Source of the DNA: an uncultured Flavihumibacter sp.
GTDB lineage: Bacteria > Bacteroidota > Bacteroidia > Chitinophagales > Chitinophagaceae
DNA: 10,417 nucleotides
Assembly: GCA_946482545.1 (NCBI GenBank)
Contig: CAMLRX010000157.1
Span: 1-10,417 of the forward strand
Direction of reading: 5' to 3'
Every line of letters starts with the position of its first letter. Positions within the stretch are counted from its first letter, which is position 1. A program made the position numbers and the translations under genes. A model generated the notes under the pieces. That model was not told the origin of the DNA, made no database searches, and was given only the letters and a program-made list of their open reading frames with translations. This document shows positions 1 through 6,985 of this stretch, piece after piece.

Positions 1-4
1 GTGC

Positions 5-120
5 ATCTCCCGAAGGAGTTCCTCACAAAACAAGGAGCTTCTTCGAAGACAGTTCTTCTATACACACCGTATCCTTAAAGAGTTTACGGTAAACTACATT
101 ATATATCTTCCGAAGGTGTC
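5..120. repeat. Degenerate repeat with CCGAAGG core
   Basis: Positions 5-20 and 105-120 match at 13 of 16 bases (ATCTYCCGAAGG core), exactly 100 bases apart. A third CCGAAGG lies at 217-223, 107 bases further on. The word TTCGAAG is also repeated (42-48 and 180-186). Two of the CCGAAGG copies sit in the loop side of a hairpin. This suggests the region was built from, or is decaying from, a repeated palindromic unit, though the copies are short. Confidence 0.45.
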
Positions 121-427
121 TTTGGTTGGCTACCCCAATACATCTTTGGAGGATGGGCTGTTTTATTGCGGGAGATTACTTCGAAGCCTGCGGCTTCTCG
201 TAATGGGAAGACCACCCCGAAGGATGGTCTCCAAAAATTGTTCTCGTTGAAAAGAACGTGGTAAGGTTAATGATTAATGCCAACTTCTTGCCATTTATGT
301 AAATGGTATTTGATTAGCCTTAGTGTTGAGTGCCCTACAAAAGTAGGTGGGTAACCTCACCTGTACAATACCACTAAGTGGTATATTTTGCCCTTTTCAA
401 CTATGCTTTTACCTTCTGAGGGTATTT

Positions 428-450
428 AAACTACCCATTTACGGTAGTTT
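428..450 (-). terminator. Probable terminator after the response regulator
   Basis: Perfect 8-bp arms, AAACTACC (428-435) and GGTAGTTT (443-450), flank a 7-base loop, immediately after the response-regulator stop codon on the minus strand. An A-rich run precedes the stem and the 3' arm ends in TTT, roughly in the manner of an intrinsic terminator. The stem has only three G:C pairs and the U-tract is short, so termination strength is uncertain. Confidence 0.5.
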
Positions 451-1086
451 TTACCTTCCGAAAAACTTATTGATGGCTTCGATCCGGTTGTTGACGTGGA
501 GCTTTTCGTAAATATGGTACACATGTTTACGAACCGTTTCCTGGCTGATGAACAGTTCTGCGGCGATCTCTTTGTACAACATGCCTTTCGCGAGGAGTTC
601 CAGTATTTCCTTTTCCCGGTTAGACAACATGCCGAGTGTATCGGCCTGGCTGTCGGCCAGGGATTTGGCCTGGAAGGCTGCCACTACTTTTCTGGCGATC
701 TGGCTGCTCATAGGCGCGCCACCCTCATGCAGTTCACGTATGGCTTCCAGTAATTTGTCCGGAGCGGTTTTTTTGAGAATGTAACCATTGGCGCCCGCGC
801 TCAGCGCCTCGAAGATCTTTTCATCTTCTTCATACACCGTACACATCATATAAAGAATGTCCGGTACCTGGGGTTTGAGTTTGCGGACACAATCTATGCC
901 GCTGCCCGTTCCCAGGTTGATGTCCATTAACACTACGTGAGGATGTACATCAGGGATTCCATCCAGCGCTTCTTCACAGGAAGCAAAAGAACCGATGCAA
1001 ACATAATCGTCTGATAATTTGATCACTTCTTCCAGCGCCTGTCGGATGTCCTTGTTATCATCCACGATACATACATTGATCTTCAT
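451..1086 (-). CDS. NarL/FixJ-type response regulator transcription factor
   Basis: A 211-residue two-component response regulator, a cytoplasmic DNA-binding protein activated by phosphorylation from a histidine kinase. The receiver domain spans about residues 3-120. It has the acidic pair D9/D10, phospho-acceptor D55 (VVLMDINLG), T83 and K105, all the expected residues. A LuxR-type helix-turn-helix fills about residues 154-211 (LSNREKEILELLAKG, then KEIAAELFISQETVRKHV). The length is normal for the family. The ATG at 1086 follows an A-rich stretch with no strong Shine-Dalgarno, common in Bacteroidota. It lies 98 bp downstream of the outer-membrane factor gene on the same strand, so it may be the last gene of the efflux operon or have its own promoter. 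No histidine kinase lies in the window. A role in controlling the pump is inferred from position only. Confidence 0.93.
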   Translation of the reverse strand: MKINVCIVDDNKDIRQALEEVIKLSDDYVCIGSFASCEEALDGIPDVHPHVVLMDINLGTGSGIDCVRKLKPQVPDILYMMCTVYEEDEKIFEALSAGANGYILKKTAPDKLLEAIRELHEGGAPMSSQIARKVVAAFQAKSLADSQADTLGMLSNREKEILELLAKGMLYKEIAAELFISQETVRKHVYHIYEKLHVNNRIEAINKFFGR

Positions 1087-1123
1087 TTAATTTTCCAGGG
1101 TCTTTTCCACGTTACACAATATG

Positions 1124-1154
1124 CAAATGTTCTATAATTTGTGAATATAGACAA
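1124..1154 (-). promoter_or_regulatory. Possible Bacteroidota-type promoter for the response regulator
   Basis: Read on the minus strand, AACATTTG (1124-1131) is one mismatch from the TAnnTTTG -7 box. A TTGT at 1151-1154 lies 19 bases upstream, the right distance for the TTG-type -33 box. The -7 box overlaps a 5-bp inverted repeat, CAAAT (1124-1128) and ATTTG (1137-1141). The gap to the start codon is about 40 bases. Such short matches occur by chance in A/T-rich DNA. Confidence 0.3.
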
Positions 1155-1184
1155 TAACCGCTTTGTGGTATTTATTCTTTCTGT

Positions 1185-2618
1185 TTAATTTCCGCCCAAT
1201 GCACGGTATAATTTCACTTGTGAAAGCAGTAATTCTTTTTTCTGCCTGCTCAGTTCCAGTTCGGTTTCCAGTACGGTTCTTTGTGCGGTGATCACTTCAA
1301 GGTAATTGGCATATCCGCTGAGGAACAGGTCGTTTGCGGTGGATACGCCATTGTTCAGCACACTAAACTCCTGCTCCTTGAATTGGTATGCTTTTGAAAT
1401 ATTCTGAATGGCATTCAGTCCGGAGCTTACTTCCTGTACGGCATTCAATACTGTTTTCCTGTATTCCTGGAAGCTGATGGCTGCCTGTGTTGCGGCTTCG
1501 CGGTGGTTGGCTTTCAATGCTCTCTGGTTCAGCAATGGTGCGCTGATGTTACCGAGGATGCCGAGTGCGGCTGATTCCGGACTGAAAAGCAGACCTGCTT
1601 TAAAACTGTTCAATCCTGCATAAGGCGTGATCAGGAACGAGGGTTTGAAGGAAAGCCTTGCAGCTTCTGTGCCTGCGGTGGCCGCTTTCATTTTTAATTC
1701 TTCCCTTCTTATATCAGGACGGTTTTTCAGCAATTGTGCCGGTATGCCTGTGTTTAATGTCACGGGCATTTGTTGCAGGTTCAGCGGTGTACCGCGTTTT
1801 ATCCTTTCGGGGTATTTGCCGAGTACAAAACACAGTTGATTTTCAAGTGCGGTAATTTCCTGGTTGGTCAGAAACACCGCGCCCTGCGTGCGCAGCAGTT
1901 GTGCCTGAAACTGTTGTACGGCAAGCTCTGTGGCGCGTCCGCCGGTTTTTTGTGTGCGGATGATTTCCAGCGCCGTTTCCTGCAATTGAATGTTCTTTTC
2001 CAGGATGGCGCGTTCGTTGTCTTTCGCTAGTAGTTCATAGTAAAGTGAAGCTACTTGTGCCACCAGTTCCGTTTTTACCATTTGCTGCGCGGCCTGGTCA
2101 GACAAATACTGGTAAGAAGCCACTGTTTTAAGAGCTTTCAGTTTACCCCAGATGTCGAGTTCCCAACTGCTCCGGAAACCAACGAAATAATCCGGCACCA
2201 ATGGATCCGGCGTCCGTTGTTTGTCGTTGATGTTGCCGGAAAGGTTGGTGTCGAAATTGCCGACACCATCTATTGTATACTCGCCGTATCTCGTAATGCC
2301 CGCGCTGGCTGTGGCTTCCAGACTGGGAAGAAAGGCAGCTTTACGGCGGTAAAGTTCGGTGGCGCTCAGGTTCAGTTTCTGCAATGCTATCAACATGTCC
2401 GCGTTTTGTTGTAACGCGGTATCTATCAGTGCGAGCAATACCGTATCGGTAAATAGGGTTGTTCTAACGGGAAGGCTTACCTGCGAATTGTTATTTTCTG
2501 TTGCATGATGAAAACTATTTGGTAAAGCTGCAAGTTCCGGGGAGAACTGTTTTTTCGGAACGGCACATCCTCCGGCGATGGCGATTGCGGAGACGAGCAA
2601 TATCTTGTTAAGCTGCAT
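1185..2618 (-). CDS. RND efflux outer-membrane factor lipoprotein (TolC/NodT family)
   Basis: A 477-residue outer-membrane channel subunit that carries substrates from the periplasmic adaptor to the outside of the cell. The N-terminus is a lipoprotein signal ending in AIAGGC, with C18 as the likely lipidated cysteine. Alanine at the -3 lipobox position is allowed but less common than leucine. The body has the two OEP repeats of the family. The second begins near the characteristic LLKNRPDIRREELKMKAA stretch, and the C-terminus carries YLEVITAQRTVLETELELS and ends LYRALGGN, as usual for NodT-type proteins. The ATG at 2618 overlaps the end of the RND gene by 11 bases, implying translational coupling. 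With its two upstream neighbours it completes a tripartite pump. The substrate cannot be read from sequence. Confidence 0.95.
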   Translation of the reverse strand: MQLNKILLVSAIAIAGGCAVPKKQFSPELAALPNSFHHATENNNSQVSLPVRTTLFTDTVLLALIDTALQQNADMLIALQKLNLSATELYRRKAAFLPSLEATASAGITRYGEYTIDGVGNFDTNLSGNINDKQRTPDPLVPDYFVGFRSSWELDIWGKLKALKTVASYQYLSDQAAQQMVKTELVAQVASLYYELLAKDNERAILEKNIQLQETALEIIRTQKTGGRATELAVQQFQAQLLRTQGAVFLTNQEITALENQLCFVLGKYPERIKRGTPLNLQQMPVTLNTGIPAQLLKNRPDIRREELKMKAATAGTEAARLSFKPSFLITPYAGLNSFKAGLLFSPESAALGILGNISAPLLNQRALKANHREAATQAAISFQEYRKTVLNAVQEVSSGLNAIQNISKAYQFKEQEFSVLNNGVSTANDLFLSGYANYLEVITAQRTVLETELELSRQKKELLLSQVKLYRALGGN

Positions 2619-5600
2619 TTTTTTCTTTTTTAGAACTGAAGAGATAGATGAGTCCGGGAATGATCAGTACGCCGAACAAGGTGCCGATCAGCATGCCGCC
2701 TGCTGCGGCGGTACCAATAGAGCGGTTGCCCATGGCGCCTGCTCCGCTGGCGATGCACAAGGGAATCAGTCCCGCGATGAAGGCGAAGGATGTCATGAGG
2801 ATCGGGCGTAAACGTGCGAAAGCGCCTTCTTTCACGGCTTCCAGTACGGGCATGCCCTGTTTTCTTTTGAGTACGGCGAACTCCACAATCAGGATGGCGT
2901 TCTTTCCCAACAGTCCGATCAGCATCACGAGGGCCACCTGCGCGTAAATATTGTTTTCCAGTCCTGCGAGGTAAAGTGTGGCAAACGCCCCGAAGATGCC
3001 CGCGGGCAACGAGAGCAATACAGGCAGCGGCAATAGGAAGCTTTCGTACTGCGCGGCCAGCAACAGGTACACGAATACAATACAGATCAGGAAGATGTAC
3101 ACAGCCTGGTTGCCGGAGAGGATTTGTTCGCGGGTCATGCCACTCCATTCAAAACCGAAACCTCTCGGGAGTTCTTTTTCCGCCACTTTTTCTATCGCCT
3201 GAATGGCATCACCGCTGCTGGAACCGGGTGCGGCATCACCATTGATCATGGCGGAGGTGTACATGTTGTAGCGGGTGAGTTGCTCGGGACCATAAACGCG
3301 TTCCAGTCTGATGAAGCTGGAATAGGGCACCATTTCACCGCTGCTGCTGCGAACATACAGTTGAAGGATGTCTTCCGGCTTGGTGCGGTACTGCGGGTAA
3401 GCCTGTACCATCACTTTATACATTTGTCCGAAGCGGATGAAGTTGGTGGCATAATAACTGCCGAGCAAAGTTTGCAGGGTGCTCATGGCGTTGTCTATCG
3501 TAACACCTTTCTGTGCGGCCATTTCCTGGTCAACATGGATCATGTACTGCGGAAAGTTCGGATCGAAGCTGGTGAAGGCGGAGCCGATGGCAGGATCTTT
3601 TTTTAACGCGGAGATGAAGCCATTGGTGACCGCGGCGGTTTTTTGAAGGTCACCGGTGCCGGTTCTGTCGATCACCCTCAATTCAAAGCCGCTGGAGTTG
3701 CCGAAGCCGGGAACGGTGGGCGGCGGAAAGAATTCGATTCGTGCATCAGTGATGTGCCGGGTGGCGGCGATCAGGGAGTCGATGATTTCCTGTACGGAGG
3801 AGGATCTTTCTTCCCACATCTTCAGGTTGATCATGCCCATGCCATAAGAGGCACCGGCCACATCGTTCACCAGACTAAAACCTGCGAGGGTGGAAACGGA
3901 TTCCGTTGCGCTGAGTTTGGCGGCTTCCCGCTGAATACCATCCAGCACTGCTTCGGTCCTTTCAACAGTGGAGCCGGGAGGTGTGGTTACGTTTACATAG
4001 ATCATCCCCTGATCTTCTGTAGGAATAAAGCCTGAAGGCAGTAGCTTCGAAACACCCCAGGTGGCGCCACAGAAAACAAGCAGCAACACGATCGTTACCA
4101 TCCTTCTGCCTGCGATCTTGCCCAACAATTTCATGTAGCCATTGGCGGTAGCATCGTAACCTTTGTTGAAGGAAGAAAAGAAACGTTGCAACAGGTTCTT
4201 TTTTCCCGTGCTGTGGTTGTGTTTCAGCATCAGCGCACACAAGGCGGGGGTTAAGGTAAGCGCGTTGATGCCCGAGATAACGATGGCTATGGCGAGGGTG
4301 AGGGAGAACTGCCGGTAAAAAACACCTACTGGTCCTGATAAGAAAGCCACCGGTATAAATACTGCCGACATCACCAGGGTGATGGCCACGATGGCGCCGC
4401 TGATTTCTTTCATGGCGGAAACCGTGGCTTCCATGGCCGGAAGTTTTTCTTCTGTCATCTTTACATGCACCGCTTCCACTACCACGATCGCATTGTCCAC
4501 CACAATACCAATCGCCAATACCAGTGCGAACAAAGTAAGCAGGTTGATGGAGAAGCCCATCAACTGCATGAAGGCCAGTGTGCCGATGAGTGCTACGGGT
4601 ACGGCCAATGCAGGGATAAGCGTACTTCTGAAATCCTGGAGGAAGATGAACACGACGATAAAAACGAGTAGAAATGCTTCTATCAATGTTTTCACCACTT
4701 CGTGGATCGATGCGTCGAGGAAACGCGACACATCATAGTTTACGTTAAAATCCATGCCCGGAGGAAAGGAGCGTTCCTTTAACTCAGCCATTCGTTCCTT
4801 GATGGCCGCGATCACATCCCGGGCGTTGGACCCGGGCCTTTGTTTGATCATGATGGAAGCGGAGGGACGGCCATCTGTTTTCGATACCATGCTGTAAGTC
4901 ATGGAACCAAACTCCACTTCGGCCACATCCTTCAGTTTCAGAAAGGAACCATCGTCTCCGGAACGGATCACAATGTTTGCGTACTGCTCCGGTTCGAAAA
5001 ACTTTCCGGTGTACTTCAGTACATATTGAAATGACTGTGCGTCACGACCGGAACTTTCTCCGGTTTTTCCAGGTGCCGCTTCTATGTTCTGTGCGCGCAA
5101 TGCTTCGGTTACTTCATCTGCGGAAACCTTGTAGGCCAGCATTCTTTCAGGGTTCAGCCAAACCCGCATGGCGTACTCTTTCTGGCCCATGATCTCCACG
5201 AAACCCACGCCATCAATACGTTTCAGCTCCTGCAATACGTTGATGTCGGTAAAGTTGTAGATAAACTGTTCATCGGTGGCCGTATCGGTGCTCATTACGT
5301 TCAGGTACATGAGCATACTGTTTACTTCTTTTTCCGTGGTTACACCGGCTTTGATCACTTCTTCCGGCAATTCATCCAACACTGTTGTTACACGGTTCTG
5401 CACGTTTACGGCGGCTACATCGGGATCCGTTCCTACTTTAAAAAATACCTGTATGAGGGTGGTGCCGTTGTTGCTGGTTACGGACGACATATAGGTCATG
5501 CCGGGAACCCCGTTTATGGCACGTTCCAGCGGGGTGGCCACGGCTTTGGCGCACACTTCCGCGTTGGCGCCGGTATACTTTGCGGTCACCACAACGGATG

Positions 5601-5721
5601 GCGGCACAATGTCCGGGAACTGCGTGACCGGCAAGGTGAACAGTGCCAGTGCACCGAGTAATGTGATGACGATGGAGATGACCAATGAAAGCACCGGCCT
5701 CCTGATGAATGTTTCGATCAT
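2608..5721 (-). CDS. RND efflux transporter, AcrB/MexB-like (HAE1) inner-membrane subunit
   Basis: A 1037-residue inner-membrane antiporter that uses proton influx to expel hydrophobic or amphiphilic compounds through the tripartite complex. Length and layout match AcrB/MexB: an N-terminal transmembrane helix starting MIETFIRRPVLSLVIS, two large periplasmic loops and two six-helix bundles. TM4 has GIVVDNAIVVVEA, in which D409 and N410 occupy the places of AcrB D407 and D408. TM10 keeps the conserved lysine (LLGKNAILIVEFA), and TM11 has the ARLRPILMTSFAF motif. The Asp-to-Asn change at the second proton-relay position is notable. The residues fit the drug-exporting HAE1 branch rather than heavy-metal CusA/CzcA proteins. 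The gene starts 108 bp after the membrane-fusion gene and overlaps the outer-membrane factor gene by 11 bases at its 3' end. I cannot tell the substrates. Confidence 0.97.
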   Translation of the reverse strand: MIETFIRRPVLSLVISIVITLLGALALFTLPVTQFPDIVPPSVVVTAKYTGANAEVCAKAVATPLERAINGVPGMTYMSSVTSNNGTTLIQVFFKVGTDPDVAAVNVQNRVTTVLDELPEEVIKAGVTTEKEVNSMLMYLNVMSTDTATDEQFIYNFTDINVLQELKRIDGVGFVEIMGQKEYAMRVWLNPERMLAYKVSADEVTEALRAQNIEAAPGKTGESSGRDAQSFQYVLKYTGKFFEPEQYANIVIRSGDDGSFLKLKDVAEVEFGSMTYSMVSKTDGRPSASIMIKQRPGSNARDVIAAIKERMAELKERSFPPGMDFNVNYDVSRFLDASIHEVVKTLIEAFLLVFIVVFIFLQDFRSTLIPALAVPVALIGTLAFMQLMGFSINLLTLFALVLAIGIVVDNAIVVVEAVHVKMTEEKLPAMEATVSAMKEISGAIVAITLVMSAVFIPVAFLSGPVGVFYRQFSLTLAIAIVISGINALTLTPALCALMLKHNHSTGKKNLLQRFFSSFNKGYDATANGYMKLLGKIAGRRMVTIVLLLVFCGATWGVSKLLPSGFIPTEDQGMIYVNVTTPPGSTVERTEAVLDGIQREAAKLSATESVSTLAGFSLVNDVAGASYGMGMINLKMWEERSSSVQEIIDSLIAATRHITDARIEFFPPPTVPGFGNSSGFELRVIDRTGTGDLQKTAAVTNGFISALKKDPAIGSAFTSFDPNFPQYMIHVDQEMAAQKGVTIDNAMSTLQTLLGSYYATNFIRFGQMYKVMVQAYPQYRTKPEDILQLYVRSSSGEMVPYSSFIRLERVYGPEQLTRYNMYTSAMINGDAAPGSSSGDAIQAIEKVAEKELPRGFGFEWSGMTREQILSGNQAVYIFLICIVFVYLLLAAQYESFLLPLPVLLSLPAGIFGAFATLYLAGLENNIYAQVALVMLIGLLGKNAILIVEFAVLKRKQGMPVLEAVKEGAFARLRPILMTSFAFIAGLIPLCIASGAGAMGNRSIGTAAAGGMLIGTLFGVLIIPGLIYLFSSKKEKNAA

Positions 5722-5762
5722 TTCAACAGCTTTAGGATTGAATTATTTCAGTTTTATGGACG

Positions 5763-5799
5763 GGTGGGCAAAAACATGCCCGCTTCCTCTCCGGAGGAA
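5763..5799 (-). other. Paired hairpins between adaptor and transporter genes
   Basis: The 108-bp gap between the two pump genes holds two adjacent stem-loops. GGGCA/TGCCC (5766-5770, 5777-5781) can be extended outward by a further pair and G:U pairs. TTCCTC/GAGGAA (5784-5789, 5794-5799) surrounds a four-base loop. They may tune relative expression by RNA processing, partial termination or stabilising mRNA ends; none of this is shown by sequence. There is no U-tract typical of a full terminator. Confidence 0.45.
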
Positions 5800-5829
5800 T
5801 TTTTTCGGATGGTTTACATGGATGTAATG

Positions 5830-6921
5830 CTAGAGTGCTGCGCTGCTCTCTTTCGGTGTAATAATGGCCCCGTCGCGCAAATCCTGCATGCCTTCGTACA
5901 CGATGCGGTCGCCTTTTTCAAGCCCTTCCTGCACAATGTAATAATCGGCTACGCGGGTCTTCGGCTTGAAGTGGCGCATCTTCACTTTGTTCTCTTTGTT
6001 CAGTACGAATACAAAGTTTTTATCCTGGATATCGAAGGTGGATTTCTGGGGCACCATGAGTGCGTCTTCAATTTTGTTGGTGAGCCTTACTTTGCCAGAA
6101 GCGCCGTGTCGTAATAACTTTCCGGGATTGGGAAAACGTGCGCGGAAAGCAATAGAACCGGTGGTTTCATCAAATTCTCCTTCAATGGTTTCTATCTTTC
6201 CTTTGTGGGTGTAGGTTTCTCCATTGGAGAGGATCAGTTCTACCTGGTCGTTTTCTTTGTCTTCTTTGTTGCGGTAGCGGAGGTATTCGTTCTCCGATAC
6301 ATTGAAGTAAGCATAGATGGCGCGTACATCGGATACGGTGGTGAGCAGTGCGCCCTCATTTACGAGACTGCCGGCCTTCAATGGAATGCGGTTGATGATA
6401 CCATCGAAAGGCGCGCGGATATTGGTATAAGAGAGTTTCAGCGCGGCATTCGATTCGTTGGACCGGGCTTCGTTCACTTTAGCGTGTGCCGCGGTGAGCC
6501 GTGCTTCGGCCAGTTCGAGTTCTGTTTTGGAAATAACTTTTTTATCTACCAGTAACTTTACTCTTTTTACTTCCAGTTCGGCGCCTTTTTCTTCGGCCAT
6601 GGCGTTGGAAAGCAAAGCTTTGGCGGAAGCGAGATCGGCTTTGTATTCTTCATCATTGAGTTTGAAGAGGATTTGTCCTTTCTTCACTTCACGGCCTTCA
6701 TCAATTAAAATTTTATCGAGGAAGCCGGATACTTTAGCGCGTATCTCCACATTTTGTACGGCTTCAATATCGGCCACATAGCGGGTTTCGAGAATAGTAT
6801 CTTTCTGAACCACGGTAATTACCGGGAGTTCGGGTTTTGATTGGGTAGTGGGAACTGCTGAATTGGCTGTGCATCCCGCAATGGAGAACGCGCACAGGGC
6901 CAAACGAAAATTGTATTTCAT
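5830..6921 (-). CDS. RND efflux periplasmic adaptor (membrane-fusion lipoprotein)
   Basis: A 363-residue periplasmic adaptor of the HlyD/AcrA type that joins the RND transporter to the outer-membrane channel. The signal peptide ends in a good lipobox, SIAGC, making C17 the likely lipidated residue and anchoring the protein in a membrane. The split biotinyl-lipoyl domain is visible at about residues 57-90 (VEIRAKVSGFLDKI, then EGREVKKGQILFKL) and 165-190 (YTNIRAPFDGIINRIPLKAG). Between them is a charged, alanine-rich alpha-helical hairpin (about 91-160). Beta-barrel and membrane-proximal domains follow. Length is normal. It is the first gene of the pump operon, read from the ATG at 6921, and the upstream DNA carries an 11-bp inverted repeat ending 9 bases before the start. 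Confidence 0.96.
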   Translation of the reverse strand: MKYNFRLALCAFSIAGCTANSAVPTTQSKPELPVITVVQKDTILETRYVADIEAVQNVEIRAKVSGFLDKILIDEGREVKKGQILFKLNDEEYKADLASAKALLSNAMAEEKGAELEVKRVKLLVDKKVISKTELELAEARLTAAHAKVNEARSNESNAALKLSYTNIRAPFDGIINRIPLKAGSLVNEGALLTTVSDVRAIYAYFNVSENEYLRYRNKEDKENDQVELILSNGETYTHKGKIETIEGEFDETTGSIAFRARFPNPGKLLRHGASGKVRLTNKIEDALMVPQKSTFDIQDKNFVFVLNKENKVKMRHFKPKTRVADYYIVQEGLEKGDRIVYEGMQDLRDGAIITPKESSAAL

Positions 6922-6930
6922 TTGAAGTGT

Positions 6931-6985
6931 TTTTTGATAAAAAGGAATAGTGTGTTTATGGCACGCAATTCATGTTTATCAAAAA
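6931..6985. repeat. 11-bp perfect inverted repeat before the efflux operon
   Basis: TTTTTGATAAA at 6931-6941 and its exact reverse complement at 6975-6985 are separated by 33 bases. The proximal arm lies 9 bases upstream of the membrane-fusion start codon. The distal arm contains the stop codon (6979-6981) of the small upstream gene. It could be a regulator-binding site or an RNA stem near the ribosome-binding region. The arms are nearly all A/T, so an RNA stem would be of modest stability. Confidence 0.55.

Larger units (their letters stand above)
1..450. other. Hairpin-dense noncoding region
   Basis: No convincing reading frame occupies this stretch. It holds a run of short inverted repeats: CTCC/GGAG around CGAA (7-18); palindrome CTTCGAAG (41-48); AGTTTAC/GTAAACT (81-95); GAAGCC/GGCTTC around TGC (183-197), with outer arms ATTAC/GTAAT (175-179, 200-204); AGACCA/TGGTCT (209-230) with a CC/GG inner pair and CGAA loop; GTTCT/AGAAC (240-257); CCATTTA/TAAATGG (291-306); CCTAC/GTAGG around AAAA (334-347); AGGTG/CACCT (345-362); ATACCACT/AGTGGTAT (368-384); TACC/GGTA (410-424). 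These are read directly from the sequence. Function is unknown: a structured RNA, a cluster of dispersed palindromic repeats, or a decayed element are all possible. I see no match to RNase P, tmRNA, 6S or group II intron core motifs. Confidence 0.7.

Noticed and set aside
1..450. CRISPR array or group II intron in the hairpin region
   Set aside because: The repeats are short and unequal without uniform spacers, no cas genes or intron-encoded protein are present, and no intron domain V-like hairpin was seen.
2630..3148. Minus-strand 172-codon frame within the transporter gene
   Set aside because: Same strand but out of frame with the RND protein; its arginine-rich, motif-free product is typical of a shadow frame.
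3124..4035. Plus-strand open frames of 160 and 130 codons opposite the transporter gene
   Set aside because: They lie wholly inside the clearly coding RND gene on the other strand, have low-complexity or unrecognisable products and are antisense shadows.
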